Source of the DNA: Turnera subulata
Lineage: Eukaryota; Streptophyta; Magnoliopsida; Malpighiales; Passifloraceae
DNA: 64,000 nucleotides
Reading direction: 5' to 3'
NCBI GenBank assembly: GCA_028386065.3
Contig: JAKUCV010004196.1
Coordinates: 5,093-69,092 of the forward strand
Under the pieces are notes generated by a model. That model saw only the letters and a program-made list of their open reading frames with translations. It did no database searches and had not been told where the DNA came from. The position numbers and the translations under genes were made by a program. Below are positions 21,828 through 32,653 of this stretch, piece by piece. Every line of letters starts with the position of its first letter. Positions within the stretch are counted from its first letter, which is position 1.

Positions 21828-22757
21828 GGATTGGGCTCCTCTCAAGTTGGGGTAATAGGAGAGATTCTATTACTCCAATCTCAACTGTTAAATTAAATCT
21901 AATGGTTGATTGGGCTCCTCTCCAGTTGGGAGTAATAGGAGAGATCATGTTATTCCAATCTCAACTGTTAAATTAAATCTAATGGTTCTTAACTACTTTA
22001 TATTAAAAGAAAACTTTTTACTAAGCACGTGATAGTGGAATATTTAATTGGCTTCTATTCTCTTTACTTAAAAAAAAAAAGGCTCCTCTTCGTGTTTGTT
22101 CATCTTCTCTCCTTTTTTTCTTCTCAATTATTTGGATCTGCAAACTGATTTCCCCAAACAAAACCTCAGATATCAGTGACAACAAAACTACAGATGATAT
22201 CTTCTCCCAGTTTGATTTTATACACAAGTCATATCAGCAGTCTTATTGAGTTTATATACAAAGGAATAGATGGAGAAATGGAGAAAAAAAGATTTGAAAG
22301 GAAAGAATTTTTTTCCTTTTTTGTGAGAGATGGGCTGATGATTATCACAAAGAGTAGAGTAAAAATAACTGATGAGTAGCAATTAGATGTAGTTATAACC
22401 AGCCTTAAAATCTATTTTTCTCATCCTTCAAAATCACACCCTCTTTCTTAAACTAATGCATGAAAAGAAGAATTTTTCAAGGTGCTTCTATTTGTTTTAT
22501 TTCCATCCACACTGTTGGTACAAGAAGAGGAGAAGATATTTTGATTCTGTGTATTTTTTGTTCTCTTCTTTTCGTATAGTTATCGTTGGTTTGGGTTTTG
22601 AGGATTTTGAAACTGAAATATACTTGCGTTAGATTCCTAGATCTTGGATTGAAAAGTTATCTTTTTAGTGTAAAGTAATTACGAACCATTAATTTTAATT
22701 TAACAGTTGAGATTGGAGTAATAGGATCTCTCCTGTTACCCCCGATTGGAGAGGAGC
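21828..22757. mobile_element. MULE-like element, main part; right end at 37944-37950
   Basis: The left TIR begins GGATTGGGCTCCTCTC. The reverse complement of the right end, rejoined across the chromovirus array, begins GGATTGGGCTCCTCTCC, and about 80 bp match. The 9-bp duplication ATTAAATAG flanks it at 21819-21827 and 37951-37959. The TIR is tandemly duplicated at the left end (21829-21907 and 21908-21987). The element is about 0.94 kb without the insertion and has no transposase. TIR length and the 9-bp duplication fit Mutator-like elements. Confidence 0.82.
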
Positions 22758-24621
22758 TGTGATAACCCGTATAATTGAGACTGAAAGTGTTTACTTGATA
22801 AAAGAAAGATGCTGGAATGAGAGTTGGTCTCAAAAGGTCCTAGTTGGCTAGACACTGGCTTAGTTAGCCAGTAACTTGTACGGGTGGATTAATTAACGGG
22901 TGATTAGTCTTAATCACTGATTAGTGTGTGCTAAGTGCTTGGGGAAAACTAATTGAGGATTAAGTAAAACCTGAGTCTGTGGTGAGCTGGCTGAGTATGT
23001 TGACTGGGAAGACAAGCTGTAGTGGAAAGCTACCAGGAAGTGGAGAGTTGCATGTGCCAGGTGTCAACATCTAGTGGAAAGCAGGCAGGAGGTGGAGAGC
23101 TACCTGGGCAGATGGCAGATCCTGGTGGAAAGGGCAACAAGTGGCTGCCTAGTCACCTGTTAGCCTTAGCCATACCTGCCTAAACAAGCGCTCCAACGCT
23201 CATTTCTGCAAAAAACGCTGGAGGCACAGGGAGAGGAGATACTCAGCCATCCTCCAGGTTTTCTCAAGCAGCTAGCACACAAAGGGAGGGGGTAAGTGAT
23301 TAGTGGTTTTATTGTTGGATGTTGGCTTGAGGATGGATAGTATGTAGGTTGGAGGCATTGGCCGGTGGAATTGAAGCACAATTGACCTGCAGGAGGCCAA
23401 TTGGTGCGCCTGGTGCACAAAATTGCTCCTGCTGGTGGTCAATTGGTCCTTTTATTGCTTAATGGGCCTGGACAGGAGAACCTAATGGCTTTTAGGTCTA
23501 AAAAGTGCTTGAGTAATTATGCTACTACACATGGTTAGGGCAGATGGCTGGTGTTGGAGTGCCAATATATGCATTGGTGCCAACCGATTGGCTTAACTAG
23601 GCTAATGAGTGTGTAGGCTAACCTGTTAGGCTTTTATTTCATGTATGTGTTGATGTGCTATATATTGATGTATACTTATGTGTGGCAGGTGCTAAAACCC
23701 AAGGAGCACCAAAAGAAGGTGAAGGGTCTAGTGAGGCCTAATTTTGTGTAAGTTGGCTTGTCTTGCTTGTAATGGTTGATGATGCTGCTTGTTGGTTAAT
23801 GACCCAATTTACTTGTTGATGGCACCTTTGGTGCAATATTGATGACCAGATGATGATGCCTTGGCTTATTAACGAGTCCGATATTCGGGCTGTGCATTTC
23901 ATGCATTACATTTGCATCATAACACCTGCATAAGATGATATTGATTATGAACCTTGCAATGCTCCTAGGCTGCTTGGTCTATGAGATGATGGTGGTGTTG
24001 TGCTTGGCGCCGTGTGTGGTTTTGGTAGCCAATCTGTTGTGCCTCGTACGTGGGATTGTTGGCTAAGAAGTAACACTGTTGACAAGGTTACTAGACCATG
24101 CAGGTAAGCCTAGTACAACCCCACAATAGCCTACCCGTGGGCTGTTCAAGGTGGATTGATGAGAAGCTGTTGGATGTTGTTGCAAATAGTGTGTATTATT
24201 GTTGTTGATAGTTTGATCACCAGCTTATTGAGTCTGTGGACTCACCCCCTTCTTTCCATTCCCTTTCAGGGCAAGGAGTTGATTAGCTTGGTGAGAGAAG
24301 GCTCGAGAGACTCGTTTGTTAGACGATGGGTACTTAGCCAAACCTGGTTCTAGCTAGACTATGTGTATATAAGAATAACTAGCGCAAGAACACAAGTAGT
24401 GCCCCAAATATATAGTATGAAACCTATGTAAAATAAGCTGGATGTTTGAGTATGGTTTTATAATTCGACTTTTGATGTTTCTGTTGATTATAGCTGCGCA
24501 ATAATCGTTTTGCCCGTTGGGCTAGCTTCTGCTGATCGTTGATGCAGGCCTTTGGGTGCCCTGTGTTATGCTAAGTGATGCGCAAGGCACCTGGCCGGTC
24601 ACGTATGGACGGGGCGTGACA
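22758..24621 (+). repeat. LTR 1 of the array
   Basis: 1864 bp, TGTGATAACCCG...GGGGCGTGACA. It lacks a block of about 90 bp that is present in LTR 2 (about 29718-29810). The identical gap is in LTR 3. Confidence 0.92.
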
Positions 24622-24625
24622 ATTG

Positions 24626-24637
24626 TGGTAGCGAAGC
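24626..24637 (+). other. Primer-binding site, internal region 1
   Basis: TGGTAGCGAAGC lies 4 bp after LTR 1. It is a variant of the site seen in the copia and Tekay-like elements of this window. Confidence 0.6.
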
Positions 24638-24761
24638 AAGCTTAGCTTATGTTAGGGGGCTTAGGCTAAAAAAAAAACCTTAAGGTTGTTACCCATCATT
24701 AGTGACTGTGGGATGGTGAGAGCTGACTATTATGTGTTGGTTCTTTTGTACTTTGTGTGCA

Positions 24762-26147
24762 GGTAAGCCAACAAAAAGGAAGTTTGGAAAGGAAGTGTTC
24801 ACTGGTGTTGTTGCCCCAGATGTGCAATCCGTTTAGGATGTCGAGGATGCGGATGATAAGACTTATGTTCCGGGGGATGAAAGTGATGAGTTGCCCAGCG
24901 AAGCAGTGCATACAAATGGTACGCAAGAGATGCCCTTGGAGGTGTTGAAGGCTGGTTTACATGGTCTGAACAGGGCAGTTGAAACTATGGCTGAGGCGAT
25001 TGCTGTTGATCGGAACAGACGGCAGAACCCGACACCCCAAGTTCACAGTGGGGATTCTTCCCCTGTGATAATTGTGAAACTTAACCCACCAACATTTTTT
25101 GGAGCTGAAAATGAAGATCCACAATGATTCCTCGAGGATGTGTGGAAATGTTGCCAAGTGATGGAATGTACCGACCATCGAGCAGTTGCTCTTGCTGCCT
25201 TTTGGTTGAAGGGAGATGAAGCTAGAAATTGGTATGATTCAAAAACGAGGGAGAGAATGCCTGATGCTGCTCCGTGGACTTGGACTGAGTTCTGTGCTGC
25301 TTTTCTGGAGCGATTCCTGCCTGAGAGTATTAGGGATCAGAAGGAAGCAGAATTTGAACTCTTAAAGCAAGGGGATATGACAGTGGGAGAGTATGAAACC
25401 AAGTTCACAAATCTGTCCAAGTATGCCTTGCATATGATCCCAGATGAGCGGAGGAAGATCAAAAGGTTCATAGGTGGGCTGAAGGGTTACATATATAACT
25501 CTTTAGTGGCTATTCTATTCAGCTCCTACGCTGAAGCAGTAGACAAAGCTCGGGCAATTGAAGTAAGGATTCAAACTGAAAGAGCTAAGGCAAGTGCCAA
25601 AAGGACAAGGCAAGACAATACTCAAAGTCAACAAAGCTTCTCTGCTGGTTCTGGCCAATTCCGAGGGCGTGGGATGACAGGATTGTGGGTTAACTCACCT
25701 AGAGCTCAATTCAAGGGCAGTCTTAGTTACAGTGTCCTAAGCTTTGGTGGGAGTTCGATGAGACCTATAGTTAGCCATAATAAGGGAGCTGAGAATGTGC
25801 AAGTGAGACCCAACACAGTATGTTTTGCTTGTGGCCAGTTCGGGCACATATCGAGAGATTGTCTAGTGGGGCAGAATATATGTTCTTTATGTGGGCAGAC
25901 CGGGCATAGGGCTCGGGAGTGCCCTGTTGGGCAACCATCCATGGCATCCAGTGTGGCCTCACCACCACCTAGACCTTAACAGGCTTTTAGCCAGACCTCT
26001 TACCGAGGCAGGGGAGGTGCAGGACGAGGAGTTGCTGGAAGAGGCAATAGCTACCAATCGGGCCAGGGATAGGCTCGAGTGTTTTCCTTGACTAAGGAGG
26101 ACGCTGAAAGTCTCCAACAATGTTGTGACAGGTATATTAAAAGTTAA
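24762..26147 (+). pseudogene. Chromovirus gag, copy 1
   Basis: A gag frame with stops near 24835, 25124, 25976 and 26069 ends at TAA 26145-26147. The capsid region includes WYDSKTRERMPDAAPWTWTE and a YETKFTNLSKYA block. Two zinc knuckles, CFACGQFGHISRDC and CSLCGQTGHRAREC, lie near 25820-25925, and both are intact CX2CX4HX4C. Protease lies in a different frame, overlapping the end. The same frame offset is found in copy 2. Confidence 0.88.
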
Positions 26148-29030
26148 CTCATGCCCTGCTTTGTGTTTAATTGATACGGGGTGTACGCACTCCTTTGTTA
26201 ATTCACGTTTTGCTAAGTATTTTAGGGAACCACCTAGTGACTTGGGAAGTCCATTGGCTGTGCATACACCTCTTGATGAGCGTGCTTATGTGGAAAAAGT
26301 ATATCGGGAGTGTGATATTTGGGTGATGGATTACCATTTGCCCGCAGAACTATTGTTGTTGCCATTGGCGGATTGTGATGTAATACTGGGAATGGATTGG
26401 TTGTCTCGATATGGTGCACGGGTGGACTGTGCAAATAAAAGAGTAAAGTTTCAGCCTATAGGGGAGGCGGAATTCATCTTCCAGGGAAAGTTTGTTTCTT
26501 CTCAGCCCCAAATAATCTCTGCTGTGAAAGCTGCTCGGGTGGTATGATAAACAGATTGCTTATATTTGGCATCGATGCAAAGTGAAGGAGAGCTGAAAAT
26601 TCCAATTGATCAAGTTCCTATCGTCAATGAATTTCTTGATGTATTCCCTGATGGTTTGCCGGGATTACCACCGGAACGTGAGATTGAGTTTGGCATTGAG
26701 CTTGTGCCTGGGGCAGAACCTGTGTCAATCACACCCTATCGGATGGCCCCTACTGAATTGAAGGAGTTGAAGACTCAGCTGCAGGATTTGTTAGACAAAG
26801 GATTTATCAGGCCCAGTGTGTCTCCTTGGGGAGCTCCAGTTCTGTTTGTTAAGAAGAAGGACGGCTCAATGAGAATGTGTATCGACTACAGGCAATTGAA
26901 CAAACTGACAATTCGGAACAAGTACCCATTGCCTCACATCGATGACTTGTTTGATCAGTTGCAGGGGGCTAAGTATTTCTCAAAGATTGATCTGAGGTCA
27001 GGGTATCGTCAATCGAGAATCAAGGAGGAGGATGTGCGAATAACAGCCTTTCGAACAAGGTATGGGCATTATGAATTCTTGGTGATGCTGTTTGGACTGA
27101 CCAATGTACCAGCAGCATTAATGGATTTGATGAACCGAGTGTTCAAGCGGTATCTTGATAAGTTCGTGATTGTGTTCATCGATGATGTACTTGTTTACTT
27201 AAAGACCAAGGAGGAGCTTGAAGAACACTTGAGAATTGTGCTGCAGATTTTACGGGAAGAGAAATTGTTTGTAAAATTCCCAGAAAGTGTGAGTTCTGGT
27301 TGGAGAATGTGACATTCTTAGGCCATCTTATATCAGCAGAGGGCATTGAAGTAGACCCACAGAAAGTGGAAGCAATTGTGAAGTGGCCGAAGCCGACCAA
27401 TGTGACGAAAGTACGGAGTTTCCTTGGACTGGTAGGATACTAGCGACGGTTTGTTGAAGGCTTTTCATCAATTGCTGCACCACTTTGTGGATTGACTCAA
27501 AAGAAGAAACCATTTGTATGGACTGATGCTTGTGAGGCTAGCTTCCAGGAGTTAAAGCATAGGCTCACAACAGCACCAATACTTGCACTGCCTAAGGAAG
27601 ACGGGCTGTACACTGTGTACTGTGATGCATCAAGAGTTGGATTGGGTTGTGTTTTAATACAGGATGGTAAGGTAATTGCTTATGATCTTGAGGAGAACTA
27701 CCCGGTGCATGATCTTGAGATGGTAGCAATAGTATTTGCTTTGAAAATTTGGAGGCATTACTTGTATGAAGAACCATGTGAAATTTATGCAGACCATAAA
27801 AGCTTAAAGTACATAATGGAGCAGCGAGATTTGAATTTGAGGCAACGGAGATGGGTGGAGTTGTTGAAAGATTATGACTGTATCATCAAGTACTGTCCTG
27901 GTAAAGCTATTGTTGTAGCTGATGCACTTAGTCAGAAATCTGTTGGTAGTTTGGTTCACTTGGGTGTGGTCAGAAGGCCTGCAGTTGGGGCTTGGTATGA
28001 GTTATTGGACCAAGGCTTGCAATATGGGGTAGCTGAATCAGGAGCATTGCTGGAACATTATCAAGTGCGATCTGTTCTAAATGATGATATTGCAAAGGAT
28101 CAGAATGATGATGCTAAAACTAAACTGTGGAAGGAAAAAGTGAGCCGAGAAGAGCAAGCTGGCTTTGTAGTTACTGATGATGGAATTCTCAGGAACGGCA
28201 CAAGAATGTATGTTCCTGATGTCGGGGATCTCCGTAGTAGACTACTAAATGAAGCACATCAGACCCGATACACATTACATCCATGTTCCACCAAGATGTA
28301 CCGTGACCTCAAAACACAGTATTGGTGGAACAACATGAAGAGGGACGTGGCTGATTACGTCTCCAAATGCTTGATACGTCAACAGGTGAAGGGAGAACAC
28401 CCAAAACCACCAGGGTTACTTCAGCCTCTATCAGTCTCGGAATGGAAGTGGGAAAGAGTGACCATGGATTTTGTTAGCGAATTGTCGCGGACTGCAGGTG
28501 GATACGTGGAGTAATTCTAGGATGGGTGACCTCCTGGAAAGTTTTCCCCTGAAACGTGCGAGTGAGGACAAAGCATGTTGGAAAGGTCCCGTGTTGGTCT
28601 ATAGTGACAGTCAACAAGCCGGGACATTACAGCAGGTGTCGAACACCGATCTGTTGGGATGAAGTTGGTGTCAGAAAACTGCTAGGTCCTGAGGTTGTGG
28701 ACTAACAACTGAAAAAGTGAAAGTTGCCCGTGAAAATTTGGTTGTTGCTCAGAGTAGGCAAAAGTCTTATGCAGATAACAGAAGACGGGAATTGGAATTT
28801 TCTGTTGGGGACATGGTTTTTCTTAAAGTATCACCCACAAAAGGAGTACTACGATTCAGAAGGAAGGGAAAACTAAGTCCCCGATATCTGGGTCCATTTG
28901 AGATACTTGAAAAGATCGGACTAGTAGCATATCGTCTTGCATTGCAACCGAATTTATCGCAGATACACCCGGTGTTTCATGTGTCAATGCTAAGGAAATA
29001 CTTGACAAGTGCACAGACTCCCTAATAAGG
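26101..29030 (+). pseudogene. Chromovirus pol, copy 1, with a replaced integrase segment
   Basis: Protease has LIDTGCTHSFV (about 26170). Reverse transcriptase runs about 26566-27310 with FIDDVLVY near 27175-27200. The frame then shifts near 27290 and RNase H and the integrase zinc/core start continue to 28514. A TAG interrupts near 27441, and about 20 bp of RNase H is missing near 27685. The integrase core is lost: about 400 bp present in copy 2 (roughly 34972-35378) is replaced by 125 bp of unrelated sequence (28507-28631). The C-terminal part resumes at about 28632-29025 with chromodomain remnants further on. No function can remain. Confidence 0.87.
28507..28631 (+). repeat. 5S-rRNA-like patch inside integrase, Cassandra-like
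   Basis: 28511-28542 contains CTAGGATGGGTGACCTCCTG within about 32 bp matching the 3' part of plant 5S rRNA (internal promoter side excluded). The sequence after it (GTGCGAGTGAGGACAAAG, CCGTGTTGGTCTAT) and the end ...GGGACATTACA resemble the LTR end of Cassandra, a TRIM retrotransposon that carries a 5S domain; that resemblance is from memory. It is too short to be a 5S gene. Confidence 0.6.
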
Positions 29031-29159
29031 AGGTAGCTTCTGTGAAAGTAGTATGGGAAGATCCTTCAGGACAGGAGGTTACCTGGGAGTCTGAAAAAGA
29101 GAAGCTGGACAAGTACCCACACCTATTCTCAGGTAAATTCGAGGACGAAATTTATATAA

Positions 29160-29170
29160 GTGGGAGATGA
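29160..29170 (+). other. Polypurine tract before LTR 2
   Basis: GTGGGAGATGA lies directly against TGTGATAACC of LTR 2. The same sequence is at 35994-36004 before LTR 3. Confidence 0.7.
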
Positions 29171-31127
29171 TGTGATAACCCGTATAATTGAGAGTGAAAG
29201 TGTTTATTTGATAAAGGAAAGACGCTGGAATGAGAGTTGGTCTCAATAGGTCCTAGTTGGATAGACACTGGCTTAGTTAGTTAGTAACTGGTACGGGTGG
29301 ATTAATTAAAGAGTGATTAGTCTTAATCATTGATTAGTGTGCGCTAAGTGCTTGGGGAAAACTAATTGAGGATTAAGTAAAACCTAAGTCTGTGGTGAGC
29401 TGGCTGAGTATGCTGATTGGGAAGACAAGCTGTAGTGGAAAGCAACCAGGAAGTAGAGAGTTGCATGTGCCAGGTGTCAGCATCTAGTGGAAAGCAGGCA
29501 GGAGGTGGAGAGTTGCTTGGGCAGGTGGCAGATGCTGGTGGAAAAGGCAACAAATGGTTGCTTAGTCACCTGTTAGCCTTAGCCATACCTGCCTAAGAAA
29601 GCACTCCAACCCTCATTTCTGCCAAAAACGTTAGAGGCACAGGGAAAGGAGATACTCAGCCATCCTCCAGGTTTTCTCAAGCAGCTAGCACGTAAAGGAA
29701 AGGGGTAAGTGATTTGGGTTGGAGTTCTTAAGGATTTTTGCATTGTTTGGCTTGCTTGGTGTGTTGTTGGCTTGGACAGTGCACCAATTTGATTTTGTAA
29801 GGAGTATGTGGTTTTATTGTTAGATGTTGGCTTGAGGATGGATAGTATGCAGGTTGGAGGCGTTGGTTAGTGGTATTGAAGCACAATTGACCTACAGGAG
29901 GCCAATTGGTGCGCCTGGTGCACAAAATTGCTCCTGCTGGTGGTCAATTGGTCCTTCCAGTGCTTAATTGGCCTGGGCAGGAGAACCTGATGGCTTGTAG
30001 GTCTAACAAGTGCTTGAGTAATTATGCTACTGCACATGGTTAGGGCAGATGGTTGGTGTTGGCGTGCCAATATATGCATTGGTATCAACCGATTGGCTTA
30101 ACTAGGCTAATGAGTGTGTAGGCTAACCTGCTAGAGCTTCTATTTCATGTATGTGTTGATGTGCTATATATTGATGTATACTTATGTGTGGCAGGTGCTA
30201 AAACCCAAGGAGCACCAAGAGAAAGTGAAGGGCCTAGTGAGGCCTAATTCTGTGTAAGTTGGGTTGTCATGCTTGTAATGGTTGATGATACTGCTTGTTG
30301 GTTAATGACCCAATTTGCTTGCTGATGGCACCTTTGGTGCAATATTAATGAAGAGATGAAGATGCCATGGCTTATTGATGAGTCCGATATTCGGGCTGTG
30401 CATTTCATGCATTACATTTGCATCATAACACCTGCATAAGATGATACTGATGATGAACCTTGTAGTGCTCCTAGGCTGTTTGGTCTATGAGATGATGGTG
30501 GTGTTGTGCCTGGCGCCGTGTGTGGTTTTGGTAGCCATTCTGTTGTGCCTCGTACGTTGGGCTGTTGGCTAAGTAGTAACACCTTTGACAAGGTTACCAG
30601 ACCACGCAGGTAGGCCTAGTACAATCCCACGATAGCCTACCCGTGGGCTGTTCACGGTGGATTGATGAGAAGCTATTGGATGTTGTTGCTACTAGTGTGT
30701 ATTATTGCTGTTGATAGTTTGATCACCTGCTTATTGAGTGTGTGGACTCACCGCCCCTTCTTTCCACCCTTTCAGGGCAAGGAGTTGCTCAGGTTTGTGA
30801 GAGAAGGCTCGAGAGACTCGTTTGTTAGACGATGGGTACTTAGCCAAACCTGGTTCTAGCTAGACTATGTGTATATAAGAATAACTAGCGCAAGAACACA
30901 AGTAGTGCCCCAACTATGTCGTATGAAACCTATGTAATATAAGCTGGATGTTTGAGTACGATTTTATAATTCGACTTTTGATGTTTCTGTTGATTATAGC
31001 TGCGCAATAATTGTTCTGCCCGTTGGGCTAGCTTCTGCTCATCGTTGATGCAGGCCTTTGGGTGCCCTGTGTCATGCTAAGTGATGCGCAAGGCACCTGG
31101 GCGGTTACGTATGGACGGGGCGTGACA
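29171..31127 (+). repeat. LTR 2 (shared middle LTR)
   Basis: 1957 bp. It serves as 3' LTR of the first internal region and 5' LTR of the second. It is the only copy keeping the approximately 90-bp block at about 29718-29810. Away from that block it is about equally diverged from LTR 1 and LTR 3, by eye about 5-6 percent. Confidence 0.92.
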
Positions 31128-31131
31128 GTTG

Positions 31132-31143
31132 TGGTAGTGGAGC
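31132..31143 (+). other. Primer-binding site, internal region 2
   Basis: TGGTAGTGGAGC lies 4 bp after LTR 2 and is identical to the site of the Tekay-like element at 63455-63466. Confidence 0.6.
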
Positions 31144-31267
31144 AAGCTTAGCTTATGTTAGGGGGCTTAGGCTAAAAAGAAAACCTTAAGGTTGTTACCT
31201 ATCATTAGAGACCGTGGGATGGTGAGAGCTGACTATTATGTGTTGGTTCTCTTGTACCTTGTGTGCA

Positions 31268-32653
31268 GGTAAGCCAGCAAAAAGGAAGTTGGGAAAGGAA
31301 GTGTTCACTGGTGTTGTTGCCCCAGATGCGCAATCCGTTCAATATGTCGAGGATCCGGACGATGAGACTTATGTTCCGGGGGATGAAAGTGATGATTTGC
31401 CCAGCGAAGCAGAGCATACAAATGGTGTGCAAGAGATGCCCTTGGAGGTGTTGAAGGCTTGTTTACATGGTGTGAACAGGGCAGTTGAAACTATGGCTGA
31501 GGCGATTGCTGCTAATCGGAACAGACGGCAGAACCCGACACCCCAAGTTCACAGTGGGGAATCTTCCCTTGTGACATTTGTGAAACTTGACCCACCAACA
31601 TTTTTTGGAGCTGAAAATGAAGATCCACAACGATTCCTCGAGGATGTGTGGAAATGTTGCCAAGTGATGGAATCTACCCACCATCGAGTAGTTGCTCTTG
31701 CTGCCTTTCGGTTGAAGGGGGATGAAGCTAACAATTGGTATGATTCAAAAACGAGGGAGAGAATGCCTGATGCTGCTCCGTGGACTTGGACTGAGTTCCG
31801 TGCTGCTTTTCTGGAGTGATTTCTGCCTGAGAGTGTCAGGGGTCTGTGAGGAGTAGAATTTGAACTCTTAAAGCAAGGGGATGTGACAGTGGGAGAGTAT
31901 GAAACCAAGTCCACAAATCTGTCCAAGTCTGCCTTGCATATGATCCCAGATGAGCGGAGGAAGATCAAAAGGTTCATAGGTGGGCTAAAGGGTTACATAT
32001 ATAACTCTTTAGTGGCTATTCCATTCAGATCCTATGCTGAAGCAGTAGACAAGGCTCGGGCAATTGAAGTAAGGACTCAAACTGAAAAATCGGAGGCAAG
32101 TGCAAAAAGGATAAGGCAAGACAATACTCAAAGTCAACAAAGCTTCTCTACTGGTTCTGGCCAATTCCGAGAGCGTGGGAAGACAGGATTGTGGGTTAAC
32201 TCACCTAGAGCTCGATTCAGGGGCAGTCCTAGTTACAGTGTCCCAAGCTTCGGTGGGAGTTCGATGAGACCTGTAGTCAGCCAGAATATGGGTGCTCAGA
32301 ATGTAAAAGTGAGACCCAACAAGGTATGTTTTGCTTGTGGCCAGTTCGGGCACATATCGAGAGATTGTCCAGTCGGGAAGAATATATGTTATTCATGTGG
32401 GCAGACCGGGCATAGGGCTCGGGAGTGCCCTGTAAGGAAACCATCCATGGCATCCAGTGTGGCCTCACCACCACCTAGACCTCAACAGGCTGTTAGCCAG
32501 ACCTCTTACCGAGGCAGGGGAGGTACAGGACAAGGAGTTGCTGGTAGAGGCAATAGCTACCAATCGGGCCAGGGACAGGCTCGACTGTTTTGCTTAACTA
32601 AGGAGGACGCTGAAAGTCTCCAACAATGTTGTGACAGGTATATTAAAAGTTAA
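31268..32653 (+). pseudogene. Chromovirus gag, copy 2
   Basis: This copy corresponds to 24762-26147 with roughly 6-7 percent differences by eye. Stops lie near 31817 and 31849. Two intact zinc knuckles (CFACGQFGHISRDC and CYSCGQTGHRAREC) lie near 32330-32430. It ends at TAA 32651-32653, at the homologous place to copy 1. Protease again begins in another frame. Confidence 0.88.

Noticed and set aside
28511..28542. 5S rRNA gene
   Set aside because: Only about 32 bp of the roughly 120-bp gene match, without the internal promoter, so it is a transposon-borne fragment.
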